Below are positions 52,498 to 58,770 of a stretch of DNA of 58,770 nucleotides, one piece after another. The stretch spans positions 1 to 58,770 of IMG/VR virus record IMGVR_UViG_3300045999_011096; one strand, given 5' to 3'. Position 1 is the stretch's first letter. Each line of letters begins with the position of its first letter. The notes under the pieces are model-generated. The model was given only the letters and a program-made list of their open reading frames with translations, ran no database searches and was not told where the DNA came from. This DNA is from a virus. A program made the position numbers and the translations under genes.

Positions 52498-53167
52498 TGG
52501 CCATTGGAAAGATTTTAGAGATAACTTCGGCACAGGCCAGGGCGATTTGCTGATGTTCTTTTTGTGTACCGTTGCCTGAGCGCAGTTCGATAAAGTGAAT
52601 CCAGCTACGCAAGGTACCGTTCATGTACATGCGACTCACAGTAAGCCCTTCGGGCAACACAGCTCGGGCCTGTTCCTTGGCAATACCATTGTCAATGGCC
52701 CACCGGTATTCTTGTGTGACAGCAAACAGCACACGTTTTTGGGCACGTTCCCACTCAATACCCAATAGTCGTTGTTGCTCGTCGGTGGGATCCAGTTCTA
52801 CACTGTTTTGTCTATTTTTGAGGTCTTGGAATCTTGCGTCTCTAAGTACAAATGCACTTTCGAGTTCTGCGGTAGGGTCTGCATATCGCTGGGAGAACTC
52901 TTGGAAACTGAAACTTCTGTGACGGAGGATTTGACGAGCGATGTCCCGGGTAGTAACAATCTCCATACATGCTGAAACCATCTCAAGAGGACTCCAGTGT
53001 TGGTGTCGTATGAGATACCTGATAAGACGATCTGATGTTTCGGTGTTGAATTGGTTGGCCGGGTTGGAGACTCGGGCACAGTAGGCGATGAGCTCTTGAG
53101 CGTCTCCGATACCGTTGTTGACAAATTCTTCTGTAGGTTGCGAATAGGAGACAAGTCGGACATTCAT
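52478..53167 (-). CDS. thyX: Flavin-dependent thymidylate synthase ThyX
   Basis: Encodes 229 aa, in the usual range for ThyX. The signature R82-H-R84-S-F-S-F-Q-E-F-S92-Q-R94-Y95 (RHRxxSxxxxSxRY class) is intact, and the conserved H-W-S-P-L-E lies at 57-62. The C-terminal R-S-W-I-H-F-I-E-L-R helix is typical. It makes dTMP from dUMP using FAD, NADPH and methylene-tetrahydrofolate, supporting phage DNA synthesis. It is common in marine T4-like phages. ATGA overlap with the preceding gene. Confidence 0.95.
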   Translation of the reverse strand: MNVRLVSYSQPTEEFVNNGIGDAQELIAYCARVSNPANQFNTETSDRLIRYLIRHQHWSPLEMVSACMEIVTTRDIARQILRHRSFSFQEFSQRYADPTAELESAFVLRDARFQDLKNRQNSVELDPTDEQQRLLGIEWERAQKRVLFAVTQEYRWAIDNGIAKEQARAVLPEGLTVSRMYMNGTLRSWIHFIELRSGNGTQKEHQQIALACAEVISKIFPMASDLVAK

Positions 53168-53466
53168 AAATCTTTTAGTAATCGATCAGTTTGTGGCTGA
53201 ACCAGCTTGGCAACTTCAGTGACATCAACAACAAAATCAATGTCATGCACTGCATCACCAAGCTCGGTCAATGTGCGTGTTAGCACAGTCTCAACTTCGT
53301 TCAAATCAAGACCTTGTCGTTTCAGGGTGCTTAGATTGATGGTTTTTTGACGACGATCATGCAATCTAATCACAACTTTTTTAATGCATTCAAGAGGGAC
53401 TTCAGTTTTATTGACTTCTTCAATAATGTGTTCCCACTGTTGAATGAACTCGTCACTGAACGGCAT
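53164..53466 (-). CDS. Small helical phage protein of unknown function
   Basis: Encodes 100 aa, mainly alpha-helical and charged (EEVNKTEVPLECIKKVVIRL, then D-L-N-E-V-E-T-V-L-T-R-T-L). It has no recognised domain. It overlaps thyX as ATGA downstream and the AT-hook-ended gene by 14 nt upstream, so it is expressed in the same operon. Confidence 0.6.
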   Translation of the reverse strand: MPFSDEFIQQWEHIIEEVNKTEVPLECIKKVVIRLHDRRQKTINLSTLKRQGLDLNEVETVLTRTLTELGDAVHDIDFVVDVTEVAKLVQPQTDRLLKDL

Positions 53467-54193
53467 CGGCAGTCACTACCTTGGCTTTAGGAGGACGACC
53501 CTTTTTGGGTGCTGATGGAGTTGGTATGGCTGCTTCGGGTGCTGAATAATCACTGAGATTCACAGATGGGTTCAAACCCTGTGCTTCTTTTTTCATTCGT
53601 GCTGCCTCGGCAATTAGTCCCTTGGCTTCAGCTTCCATGCGCTTGGCTTGTGCCAGCATGTTGGCAGCCAAAGTCTTGTCATCCAAGGCGCCATCGGCGC
53701 TGGACATTGGTGAAACAGGCTTGGTTGGATTTTGTGCCTGGCGTTCCTGGGCACGTTTGAATTCAGCTTCGGCTTTGCGTTTCTGTGCGGGATCCACAAT
53801 GCCTGAACTTGCGTCAAGTTCTTGCAGACGTTTGAGAGCTTCACCACCTTGTTCCATTTCGCGAATGATCTTGTTCATTTCATCCAGCTTTACATTGCTT
53901 TGTGAAGTGGGGGTCACAATTACTTGATTGGCAGGGATCTTCTTGATCATGCCTTCGCGGTGCAAGGCCTCTAGTTGAGGACGTCCGTCGGGCAGGAGAC
54001 TTCTGTGCAACACTTCTGACAGATTGTTGGCTGCTTGACCGGGGGCACTTTCCAAAGTACTCATGATACTGTTGTGAATGTGCGTGGGCATGGTCTCGGG
54101 ATATACCACAAGGCACATGTGTTCCTCACCGGGTACTTCTCTAAAGAGAATAGCAACCTTGCGGTCGCCGTGTCGTCCTATGTGTTTAAGCAT
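53453..54193 (-). CDS. Phage protein with coiled coil and AT-hook-like tail
   Basis: Encodes 246 aa. The N-terminal domain (MLKHIGRHGDRKVAILFREV, then PGEEHMCLVVYPETMP) looks folded and resembles a protein kept in marine T4-like phages, function unknown. Residues about 115-210 are a charged, Ala-rich probable coiled coil (RKAEAEFKRAQERQA, AKRMEAEAKGLIAEAARMKK). The C-terminus A-P-K-K-G-R-P-P-K-A-K resembles an AT-hook (GRP core with basic flanks), suggesting minor-groove DNA contact. A DNA-associated role is possible. It is within the thyX operon. Confidence 0.6.
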   Translation of the reverse strand: MLKHIGRHGDRKVAILFREVPGEEHMCLVVYPETMPTHIHNSIMSTLESAPGQAANNLSEVLHRSLLPDGRPQLEALHREGMIKKIPANQVIVTPTSQSNVKLDEMNKIIREMEQGGEALKRLQELDASSGIVDPAQKRKAEAEFKRAQERQAQNPTKPVSPMSSADGALDDKTLAANMLAQAKRMEAEAKGLIAEAARMKKEAQGLNPSVNLSDYSAPEAAIPTPSAPKKGRPPKAKVVTADAVQ

Positions 54194-54395
54194 TTTGATC
54201 TCCTTGTGATTGTGCTTGTTCTTCTTCTTGAGCTTTTTGTTGGGCTACAACAGCATCAAGAAAAGCCGACAGTTTGTCGTAAACTTCGCCGACTGATTTC
54301 ATTTCTGCGGCCTTGAATGCACCGCGAGTACATGCAGCGTCAATGATTTGTTTGAGACTTGCCAGGTCTGCAAGAGTAAGTTGAGTGTTTTCCAT
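54186..54395 (-). CDS. Small helical phage protein of unknown function
   Basis: Encodes 69 aa: LTLADLASLKQIIDAACTRG, then A-F-K-A-A-E-M-K-S-V-G-E-V-Y-D-K-L and a Gln/Glu-rich tail. It is helical and acidic. The pattern resembles short proteins found in many T4-like phages; its role is unknown. It overlaps the next gene by 8 nt. ATTAAATA lies 5 bp before the ATG on the minus strand, too close for a usual leader. Confidence 0.6.
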   Translation of the reverse strand: MENTQLTLADLASLKQIIDAACTRGAFKAAEMKSVGEVYDKLSAFLDAVVAQQKAQEEEQAQSQGDQNA

Positions 54396-54432
54396 ATAGA
54401 TATTTAATGCCTAAATACCTACATTAATTATT

Positions 54433-54648
54433 TTACGGGTTGTTTTGGAGAAATTGATTCAGGCGATGCACTGCTTCATCAAAGTCAACTGCCCAAACTA
54501 GTGCTTCTAATGTGGTGCCACGAATGGTGATATCAAACGGAACAACACCGTTGAAAACAACACCATTTGGCACTTCAGTTACAACAGTAAATTCTTGTAA
54601 GTTTTTGGCTCTGAAAATCAGATTGGTTGCCATGTCAGCTGAGTTCAT
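54433..54648 (-). CDS. Small protein of unknown function
   Basis: Encodes 71 aa, beta-strand-rich at the N-terminus (NLQEFTVVTEVPNGVVFNGV) and helical at the end (VDFDEAVHRLNQFLQ). No domain recognised. The start makes an ATGA overlap with the upstream 79-aa gene, in a run of very short early-type genes. Confidence 0.55.
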   Translation of the reverse strand: MNSADMATNLIFRAKNLQEFTVVTEVPNGVVFNGVVPFDITIRGTTLEALVWAVDFDEAVHRLNQFLQNNP

Positions 54649-54884
54649 CGGTATGCCTTTATGTCTTTGTGCTTGACGATTAAAATGTGATGCACTTTAT
54701 CTTGGTACTTGATAGGCAAGTCCAAATGCACAGTAATTTCAGGACCATCCCGTTCGTTGATCAGTCGGTCATTGCCAACTGTGCCCACAAACGGGATTTT
54801 GTTCCAGCGACCAAACACACGATCACCAATGAACCATGTTGGCTTGTATCCAACCCGATTGAAGTAATCGGTTTGAATACCCAT
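54645..54884 (-). CDS. Small beta-rich phage protein of unknown function
   Basis: Encodes 79 aa: YKPTWFIGDRVFGRWNKIPF, then V-G-T-V-G-N-D and a C-terminal HHILIVKHKDIKAY. Likely a small beta-barrel resembling SH3/KOW-like phage proteins, which is a guess from pattern only. Its start shares one base with the upstream stop, and its end makes an ATGA overlap with the 71-aa gene. Confidence 0.55.
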   Translation of the reverse strand: MGIQTDYFNRVGYKPTWFIGDRVFGRWNKIPFVGTVGNDRLINERDGPEITVHLDLPIKYQDKVHHILIVKHKDIKAYR

Positions 54885-55090
54885 TACAGTTTGCTTTCGT
54901 GAATTAGTCGTTCAAATGTGTCCCACAAACGTTCAAATTTTTGTTCGTAATAGGCACTCAAGGTCGACAAGTCTGCACCTTGCTCCTTCCATAACCTGAT
55001 GTCTGTGGTAACTTTCCAGCACTCCAAGATGTCTTGTTCAAGATCAAAACGATCTCGTGCTTTTTCACTTGTTTGGTTTTCGCCACTCAT
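54884..55090 (-). CDS. Small helical phage protein of unknown function
   Basis: Encodes 68 aa, acidic and helical (DRFDLEQDILECWKVTTDIR, then Y-E-Q-K-F-E-R-L-W-D-T-F-E). The D-L-E-Q-x-I-x-x-C-W pattern resembles short proteins of T4-like phages with no assigned function. Its start lies within the end of the 49-aa membrane-protein gene (26-nt overlap). Confidence 0.6.
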   Translation of the reverse strand: MSGENQTSEKARDRFDLEQDILECWKVTTDIRLWKEQGADLSTLSAYYEQKFERLWDTFERLIHESKL

Positions 55091-55214
55091 GTTTTGCCAC
55101 CTTTGCTTCGTAAATGATTTTTTTGATTAATTTCCAACCCGGGTGCCACATGTATCCTACAGCAGCACCAATTACAAAATAGTTCACAGCTATTCGGAAT
55201 TCTTCCCAGTTCAT
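55065..55214 (-). CDS. 49-aa small membrane protein
   Basis: The frame runs from ATG 55214 to TGA 55065-55067. MNWEEFRIAVNYFVIGAAVG continues Y-M-W-H-P-G-W and then a basic helix (K-L-I-K-K-I-I-Y-E-A-K). Residues about 8-24 can form one membrane helix, giving an N-out or N-in single-pass protein with a basic cytoplasm-type tail. It starts 5 bp after the VWA gene. Role unknown; a small inner-membrane effector is possible. Confidence 0.6.
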   Translation of the reverse strand: MNWEEFRIAVNYFVIGAAVGYMWHPGWKLIKKIIYEAKVAKHEWRKPNK

Positions 55215-55219
55215 GTCAA

Positions 55220-56521
55220 TTAATTGTGTTTTTCTTCTTCATAGTAGGCGTATTGACCCCAGGGCGGAACAATGCTAGTGGTGCCGTGCAAAATCCACAC
55301 AGTGTCAGCATAGTTTTCGTCGCCCCACGAACCAAACGGGTAGCCGTCTGTGAACACCACCAGTCGTTTGGGCTCAATTTCGTTGTCCTTCAAGTACTTG
55401 AAGATGCAATCAAAGTCTGTACCACCACCACCAGTTACTTCGTAGTCGCAAATACTATCCAAATTGTCCGAGTCATATTGTGCAGGATTGTATGCATCAG
55501 TATCAAAAGTGATCACGTGAATACGATATGCAGGGAACGAGTCCATGATGCCTTGAATCTCACCCAAGAAGTCTTTCAACATTTTTTCGCTGATACTACC
55601 CGAAGCGTCCAATGCAATGGCAATGTCAATCATGGGATCTTGCTTCATACCCGGCATCACTGCATCCATGTGCCAACCGCGTCGGCTGGCTCGCATCCAG
55701 GTGTAGTCTGACTTGATGGTGCTCTCCAATTGCATACGCAACAGTTCGCGCCAGTTCATCTTGGGCTCGGTAAGCTCTTGGATCAAACGCTTGACACCAG
55801 CGGGCAAGTTTCCAGCACCGTCCACGGTAGCAGCCGCTGCCAACATGGCCTCTTTGATCTCGTCTTTGATTTGTTGTTTTTCGGCATCGCTCAACTTGGG
55901 ACGACCTTTGCCATCTTCGCCGTCGCTATCACCTTCGCCGTCGCCATCCATGTGTTCGTCGATCATTTTGTCCAGCAAGTTGCTGAGACTGATTTTTTGC
56001 ACATTCTTCATCAAGTCTTCGTAGACTTCTTCAGAGCTCAGGCCATCGTACTTGCGATCGTACAAACAAGGCACCGAAGTAATCATGTCACCAACGCGGT
56101 GTTTTACCAAATCGCCGTTGACACAGTAATCGTTGGCAATATTCCAAATCTGCGGATCACGATCACCGCGGCGACCAAAGTGGTCATATACACAATGCAA
56201 CACTTCGTGTCCAAACAGGAACTCAATCTCTTTGGGTTTCAGCAGTTTGATAAAGCGGCTATTGTAGTAGAAGTGACGGCCGTCTGTTGCGGCAGTAGCA
56301 CACCACTCGTCGGCATTGACCAACTTGAGTCGAGTAGCAAGATTACCAAAGAAGCTGGCCTTGAGCAGCAGGCCTACACGAGCAGTGACCAATAGCTCAC
56401 GCACATCACGATCCAGTTTGGGATCAGTGGGGCCAATCAGATTGGCAAACTTTTTGGCATCTTCTTTGGTAGCAGTGGTACCGGCTGTGGCATGCAGAAT
56501 GTTGGGATTGAAATATTGCAT
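55220..56521 (-). CDS. VWA-domain protein with HExxH motif, partner of MoxR ATPase
   Basis: Encodes 433 aa. The N-terminal half has H105-E-V-L-H109 in a conserved-looking G-H-E-V-L-H-C-V-Y-D-H segment, a zinc-metallopeptidase-like motif. A very acidic linker (about 187-206) follows. The C-terminal VWA domain has the MIDAS residues D305-A-S307-G-S309, T368 in G-G-G-G-T-D and T-D-G at 391-393. It resembles the DUF2201-like VWA proteins that pair with MoxR AAA+ ATPases to remodel or mature other proteins. The ATPase gene is 471 bp upstream on the same strand; each has its own strong promoter. Confidence 0.83.
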   Translation of the reverse strand: MQYFNPNILHATAGTTATKEDAKKFANLIGPTDPKLDRDVRELLVTARVGLLLKASFFGNLATRLKLVNADEWCATAATDGRHFYYNSRFIKLLKPKEIEFLFGHEVLHCVYDHFGRRGDRDPQIWNIANDYCVNGDLVKHRVGDMITSVPCLYDRKYDGLSSEEVYEDLMKNVQKISLSNLLDKMIDEHMDGDGEGDSDGEDGKGRPKLSDAEKQQIKDEIKEAMLAAAATVDGAGNLPAGVKRLIQELTEPKMNWRELLRMQLESTIKSDYTWMRASRRGWHMDAVMPGMKQDPMIDIAIALDASGSISEKMLKDFLGEIQGIMDSFPAYRIHVITFDTDAYNPAQYDSDNLDSICDYEVTGGGGTDFDCIFKYLKDNEIEPKRLVVFTDGYPFGSWGDENYADTVWILHGTTSIVPPWGQYAYYEEEKHN

Positions 56522-56544
56522 AGATGCTCCTTAACTGTTTCTAT

Positions 56545-56573
56545 ATTATAGCACGAGTTGAATTATTGGTCAA
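56545..56573 (-). promoter_or_regulatory. Sigma70-like promoter for the VWA operon
   Basis: On the minus strand: TTGACC, 17 bp, TATAAT with TGC before it (extended -10), 24 bp before the ATG at 56521. TTGACCAATAATT is shared with the promoter at 58613-58641. It should drive the VWA gene through to thyX. Confidence 0.85.
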
Positions 56574-56596
56574 CTGTTACTTGATAATACTCAAGT

Positions 56597-56926
56597 TTAC
56601 AGTGACACAGGATGACATAACACAAACCAACTCAAGGTTTTATCTTCATCTACATAGATGCGATAATCGCCATACTTGACAGCATACGCCCAAACTGGAT
56701 TGATATCGTTGTCTTGATATGATTCTGGATTGTGTCGTTTGTTCTGTATCATTCTGGATCGAGTCTCGACGTCTTGACTCCAGCCAAAATTCTCATTGAA
56801 CCAACGTCGGCATCGATCAAAGTCCAATACGCCAGTGCCGGAAGTTGGGTTGGTAGAGAACTCGATGAGGTATCGGTATCCATGCCGGGTATACCTATTG
56901 TCCATTTTGGTTATTTGATAGCGCAT
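56597..56926 (-). CDS. Small phage protein of unknown function
   Basis: Encodes 109 aa: YLIEFSTNPTSGTGVLDFDR, then C-R-R-W-F-N-E-N-F-G-W-S-Q-D-V-E-T-R-S-R-M and a beta-rich C-terminus. The W-F-N-E-x-F-G-x-S-x-D segment resembles short T4-like phage proteins; no function assigned. It lies 14 bp after a terminator and no promoter is visible before it, so it may depend on read-through. Confidence 0.6.
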   Translation of the reverse strand: MRYQITKMDNRYTRHGYRYLIEFSTNPTSGTGVLDFDRCRRWFNENFGWSQDVETRSRMIQNKRHNPESYQDNDINPVWAYAVKYGDYRIYVDEDKTLSWFVLCHPVSL

Positions 56927-56940
56927 AGTGCAATAGAAAT

Positions 56941-56986
56941 AAAAAAGGGCCGTGTGCCACAGCCCATGTTTAGCGGCACACGACCC
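56941..56986 (-). terminator. Intrinsic terminator after the MoxR gene
   Basis: On the minus strand a 12-bp stem (GGGTCGTGTGCC with GGCACACGGCCC, one G-T pair), a 16-nt loop and six T. It begins just after the MoxR-type gene's stop. Confidence 0.88.
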
Positions 56987-56992
56987 ACACCT

Positions 56993-58078
56993 TTAGGCCG
57001 AAGCCTGCAGAATGTACTTGCCAAAACGTTGATGAAACTCGTCAAAGTTCTTGAGCTTGGTGGGCAGGAAGGGCAAGTCGTATGTGGTCAATGCAATACG
57101 AGCACCCATAACAGTGAGCTCAGTCTCAAAGTTCTTCATCATGTAGCCCAGGAAGTTGTCGGCCATTTCGTGAAACTTCTTGTCCTCCACTTTGGTCTCG
57201 ACAGCGGCCTTGAGCTCGTAGCACATGGAGATCACCAGACTGTACATGGCGCTGACTTCTTTGACCTGCAGGTCCTTGACCTTGCCTTCCAAGATGTCCT
57301 TGGGGTTGGGCATGCGACTTGCAACCTTGCGATGGCTCATGAACTTCACAGCAAGACCTTCACCCACAGTACCCGCAATTAGGTTGGTCAAGGTTTCATC
57401 GTCAGTGGACTCGTCGTTCAACAGCTGGCTTACAAAGGTCCAAGAGCGCGGAGTAGCAAATGCACGGCTGGAACTCTTGCTGTCAAAGTCGTACAGGTCC
57501 TGCTTGGCAAAGCTGAGGTAACCCACCACGTCTTTGTGGATCTTGTTCATCACAGCCCACTCTTGATAACTGGCAAAGTCCACCTTCATCTCTTGGTGAA
57601 TAAAGCGGTTGGCCAACGGTGTGGGCATGCGATAAGTAACGCCCTTGTCCGATTCACGATTACCTGCGGCAACCATGACCACATTGTCGGGCAGACGATA
57701 CTTGCCCACGCGACGGTTCAAAATCAGCTGATAGGCTGCGGACTGCACACTGGCAGGAGCCGAGTTTAGTTCGTCCAAGAACAGCACCACAATAGGGTAC
57801 TGGCTGGCAATTTCTTCGTCGGGAAGTTCCACAGGGGGAGCCCAATCCATCTTGCCAAGATCTTTGTTATAAAACGGAATACCACGAATGTCAGTGGGCT
57901 CCATCTGACCCAGTCGCAGGTCAATCATCAAACCACCAAGTTCGGCAGTGATACCCTCCACAAGTTCGCTCTTGCCAATGCCGGGAGGACCCCACAAGAA
58001 CAAGGGACGTTTGACTTCAAATGCCTTGAGCAGACTTTTACGAGCCTGCAGAGCGGTTACGGTACGTGATTCAGACAT
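56993..58078 (-). CDS. MoxR-type AAA+ ATPase
   Basis: Encodes 361 aa. Walker A is G30-P-P-G-I-G-K36-S; Walker B is I-V-V-L-F-L-D102-E103 with N-S-A following; sensor 1 is V-A-A-G-N-R. ATPR-type residues lie near 210 (FATPRSWTF). The helical lid at the C-terminus is complete. MoxR ATPases work with VWA proteins to remodel or activate client proteins using ATP; the VWA/HExxH protein at 55220 is the likely partner. It has its own promoter and terminator and so is a single-gene transcript. Confidence 0.92.
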   Translation of the reverse strand: MSESRTVTALQARKSLLKAFEVKRPLFLWGPPGIGKSELVEGITAELGGLMIDLRLGQMEPTDIRGIPFYNKDLGKMDWAPPVELPDEEIASQYPIVVLFLDELNSAPASVQSAAYQLILNRRVGKYRLPDNVVMVAAGNRESDKGVTYRMPTPLANRFIHQEMKVDFASYQEWAVMNKIHKDVVGYLSFAKQDLYDFDSKSSSRAFATPRSWTFVSQLLNDESTDDETLTNLIAGTVGEGLAVKFMSHRKVASRMPNPKDILEGKVKDLQVKEVSAMYSLVISMCYELKAAVETKVEDKKFHEMADNFLGYMMKNFETELTVMGARIALTTYDLPFLPTKLKNFDEFHQRFGKYILQASA

Positions 58079-58113
58079 GGGCTTTGCCTTTCAAAAAATG
58101 TTGCTAAGTTGTT

Positions 58114-58142
58114 ATTGTAGTTGATCTTGATTTAATGGTCAA
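58114..58142 (-). promoter_or_regulatory. Sigma70-like promoter for the MoxR gene
   Basis: On the minus strand: TTGACC, 17 bp, TACAAT, 36 bp before the ATG at 58078. The TGA of the upstream 57-aa gene is part of the -35 box, so gene end and promoter are fused. Confidence 0.75.
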
Positions 58143-58312
58143 CTGTTGATGGTAGCAAAGGGACTAAGAGTTTCATCAGAATCTTCGTCCACCTCTTGCG
58201 CTTCGTAGACCCACGTCACTGGAATCTCCAGCTCTCGGGCCACTTCCATAGGACTCTTGCCTTTCTCAAGCAGGTCCTGGATGTCTAGGTCTAGTTCGCT
58301 CATGCGGCTCAT
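58139..58312 (-). CDS. Small helix-turn-helix-like phage protein
   Basis: Encodes 57 aa from ATG 58312, which makes an ATGA overlap with the upstream gene and has AAGGAG before it (the longer start at 58330 would be internal). LDLDIQDLLEKGKSPMEVAR then E-L-E-I-P-V-T-W-V-Y-E-A has the look of a helix-turn-helix. It may bind DNA or RNA polymerase; the function is not known. Its stop lies in the -35 box of the next promoter. Confidence 0.65.
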   Translation of the reverse strand: MSRMSELDLDIQDLLEKGKSPMEVARELEIPVTWVYEAQEVDEDSDETLSPFATINS

Positions 58313-58581
58313 GCTGTCTCCTTCATGCAATATTCAAACAAAATCCACTTGGCACGATTCAACGTCTGGCGTTGATCTTCCATGATGTTGGCCAGGGTGT
58401 CGCTGTCGTAAGGACCATAGCTCACCATCTCTTGGCAGTCGCTCAGGAGGCTGGCCGCCATCATTGCCGGACCTGAAAAACGAAACGTGATGCTCTCTTC
58501 CACTGCTTCACGCAACTGGGCTTCGGTGCAACCATACATGTGAATGTCGCGTTTTTGGCTTTCATTGAGTTCCCGGTACAT
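58309..58581 (-). CDS. Small phage protein of unknown function
   Basis: Encodes 90 aa, helical and acidic: MYRELNESQKRDIHMYGCTE, then Q-L-R-E-A-V-E-E-S-I-T-F-R-F-S-G-P-A-M-M-A-A-S. The pattern resembles proteins of marine T4-like phages, function unknown. It is the first gene behind the promoter at 58613-58641 and is ATGA-coupled to the HTH-like gene. Confidence 0.65.
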   Translation of the reverse strand: MYRELNESQKRDIHMYGCTEAQLREAVEESITFRFSGPAMMAASLLSDCQEMVSYGPYDSDTLANIMEDQRQTLNRAKWILFEYCMKETA

Positions 58582-58612
58582 CGCTGGCTCCTTTTTGTTA
58601 CACTATGCCTAT

Positions 58613-58641
58613 ATTATAGCAAATCGGAAATTATTGGTCAA
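58613..58641 (-). promoter_or_regulatory. Sigma70-like promoter for the 90-aa gene
   Basis: On the minus strand: TTGACC, 17 bp, TATAAT with TGC before it, 32 bp before the ATG at 58581. It is almost identical to the promoter at 56545-56573 in both the -35 extension and the -10 flank. Confidence 0.85.
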
Positions 58642-58644
58642 CCC

Positions 58645-58676
58645 AAAAAAAAGCCCCGCAAACTTGCAGGGCTTTT
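58645..58676 (-). terminator. Intrinsic terminator upstream of the 90-aa gene promoter
   Basis: On the minus strand AAAAGCCC pairs with GGGCTTTT, extended by a TGCA/TGCG part with a short loop, followed by a long T-run. It should end the transcript of the gene beyond the right edge of the window. Confidence 0.85.
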
Positions 58677-58721
58677 GTAGTACTTGAGTATTACTTTTCA
58701 AAACTAGTACTCTAGTACTAC
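58677..58721. repeat. 14-bp near-perfect inverted repeat next to the terminator
   Basis: GTAGTACTTGAGTA (58677-58690) and TACTCTAGTACTAC (58708-58721) are inverted copies with one mismatch, 17 bp apart. It abuts the terminator and overlaps the stop of the partial gene at the window edge. Possible RNA hairpin or protein-binding site. Confidence 0.7.
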
Positions 58722-58770
58722 ATGGCAGGACCGTTGCCGTTGCGAAACCCTATCTCCCCACCTTCTGCTT
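58718..58770 (-). CDS. Possible C-terminal end of a gene continuing past the window
   Basis: On the minus strand the frame ending at TAG 58718-58720 reads A-E-G-G-E-I-G-F-R-N-G-N-G-P-A-M, with no stop back to the window edge. A terminator lies just downstream, as expected after a gene. Only 16 codons are visible, so the protein cannot be identified. Confidence 0.4.
   Translation of the reverse strand, partial: AEGGEIGFRNGNGPAM

Noticed and set aside
1-58770. tRNA genes, insertion sequences, integrase or attachment sites
   Set aside because: Looked for cloverleaf-type ends, transposase motifs and recombinase signatures; none were recognised.

Overview
The window looks like part of the genome of a contractile-tailed, T4-like myovirus (Caudoviricetes). 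It has a T4-type baseplate block (gp5-like spike, gp25 and gp6 wedge proteins), dense packing with many ATGA start/stop overlaps, TAAATA elements resembling T4-type late promoters, and sigma70-like promoters before the oppositely transcribed small-gene region. No integrase, repressor, tRNA gene, IS element or CRISPR array was seen. The style resembles marine and freshwater T4-like phages (cyanophage or pelagiphage type); the host cannot be fixed from sequence alone.

Region 1 (1-28440, all + strand) is the virion module: a truncated ~1,000-aa structural protein, a gp5-like spike without a visible lysozyme domain, an Ala/Gly-rich structural protein, gp25, gp6, a giant 4,727-residue protein with a probable seven-bladed FG-GAP-like propeller, a 49-aa small protein, a baseplate/fibre-associated protein, a repeat-rich tail fibre and a 330-aa structural protein. 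A perfect 11-bp hairpin with a T-run closes it at 28414-28440.

Region 2 (28445-52134, mostly +, with minus-strand inserts) is the accessory island and the most unusual part. It encodes five radical SAM enzymes with the twitch/SPASM-type cysteines before the radical SAM core, about six glycosyltransferase-like proteins, two sulfotransferase-like P-loop proteins, three SGNH-hydrolase-like proteins, a NodU/TobZ-type carbamoyltransferase, a glycine-amidinotransferase-like enzyme, an extended SDR (sugar epimerase/dehydratase) and a DegT/StrS aminotransferase. Conserved-looking small ORFs (39, 33 and 9 codons) sit between them with ATGA or TAATG overlaps. The enzyme set resembles the tailoring part of aminosugar/aminocyclitol or surface-glycan pathways. 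My inference is that it builds and transfers a decorated glycan or small molecule onto virion or host surface; the substrate is unknown.

Region 3 (52131-58770, minus strand) holds early/middle-type small genes: flavin-dependent thymidylate synthase ThyX, a MoxR-type AAA+ ATPase with a VWA/HExxH partner, and several short phage hypotheticals. Four promoters with TTGACC or GTGACC, exactly 17 bp, then TATAAT or TACAAT drive this region, and two intrinsic terminators punctuate it. The fourth promoter, inside the end of thyX, also drives the SDR and aminotransferase genes, so part of the island appears to be expressed with the early genes.

There is no stretch above about 300 bases without a gene.
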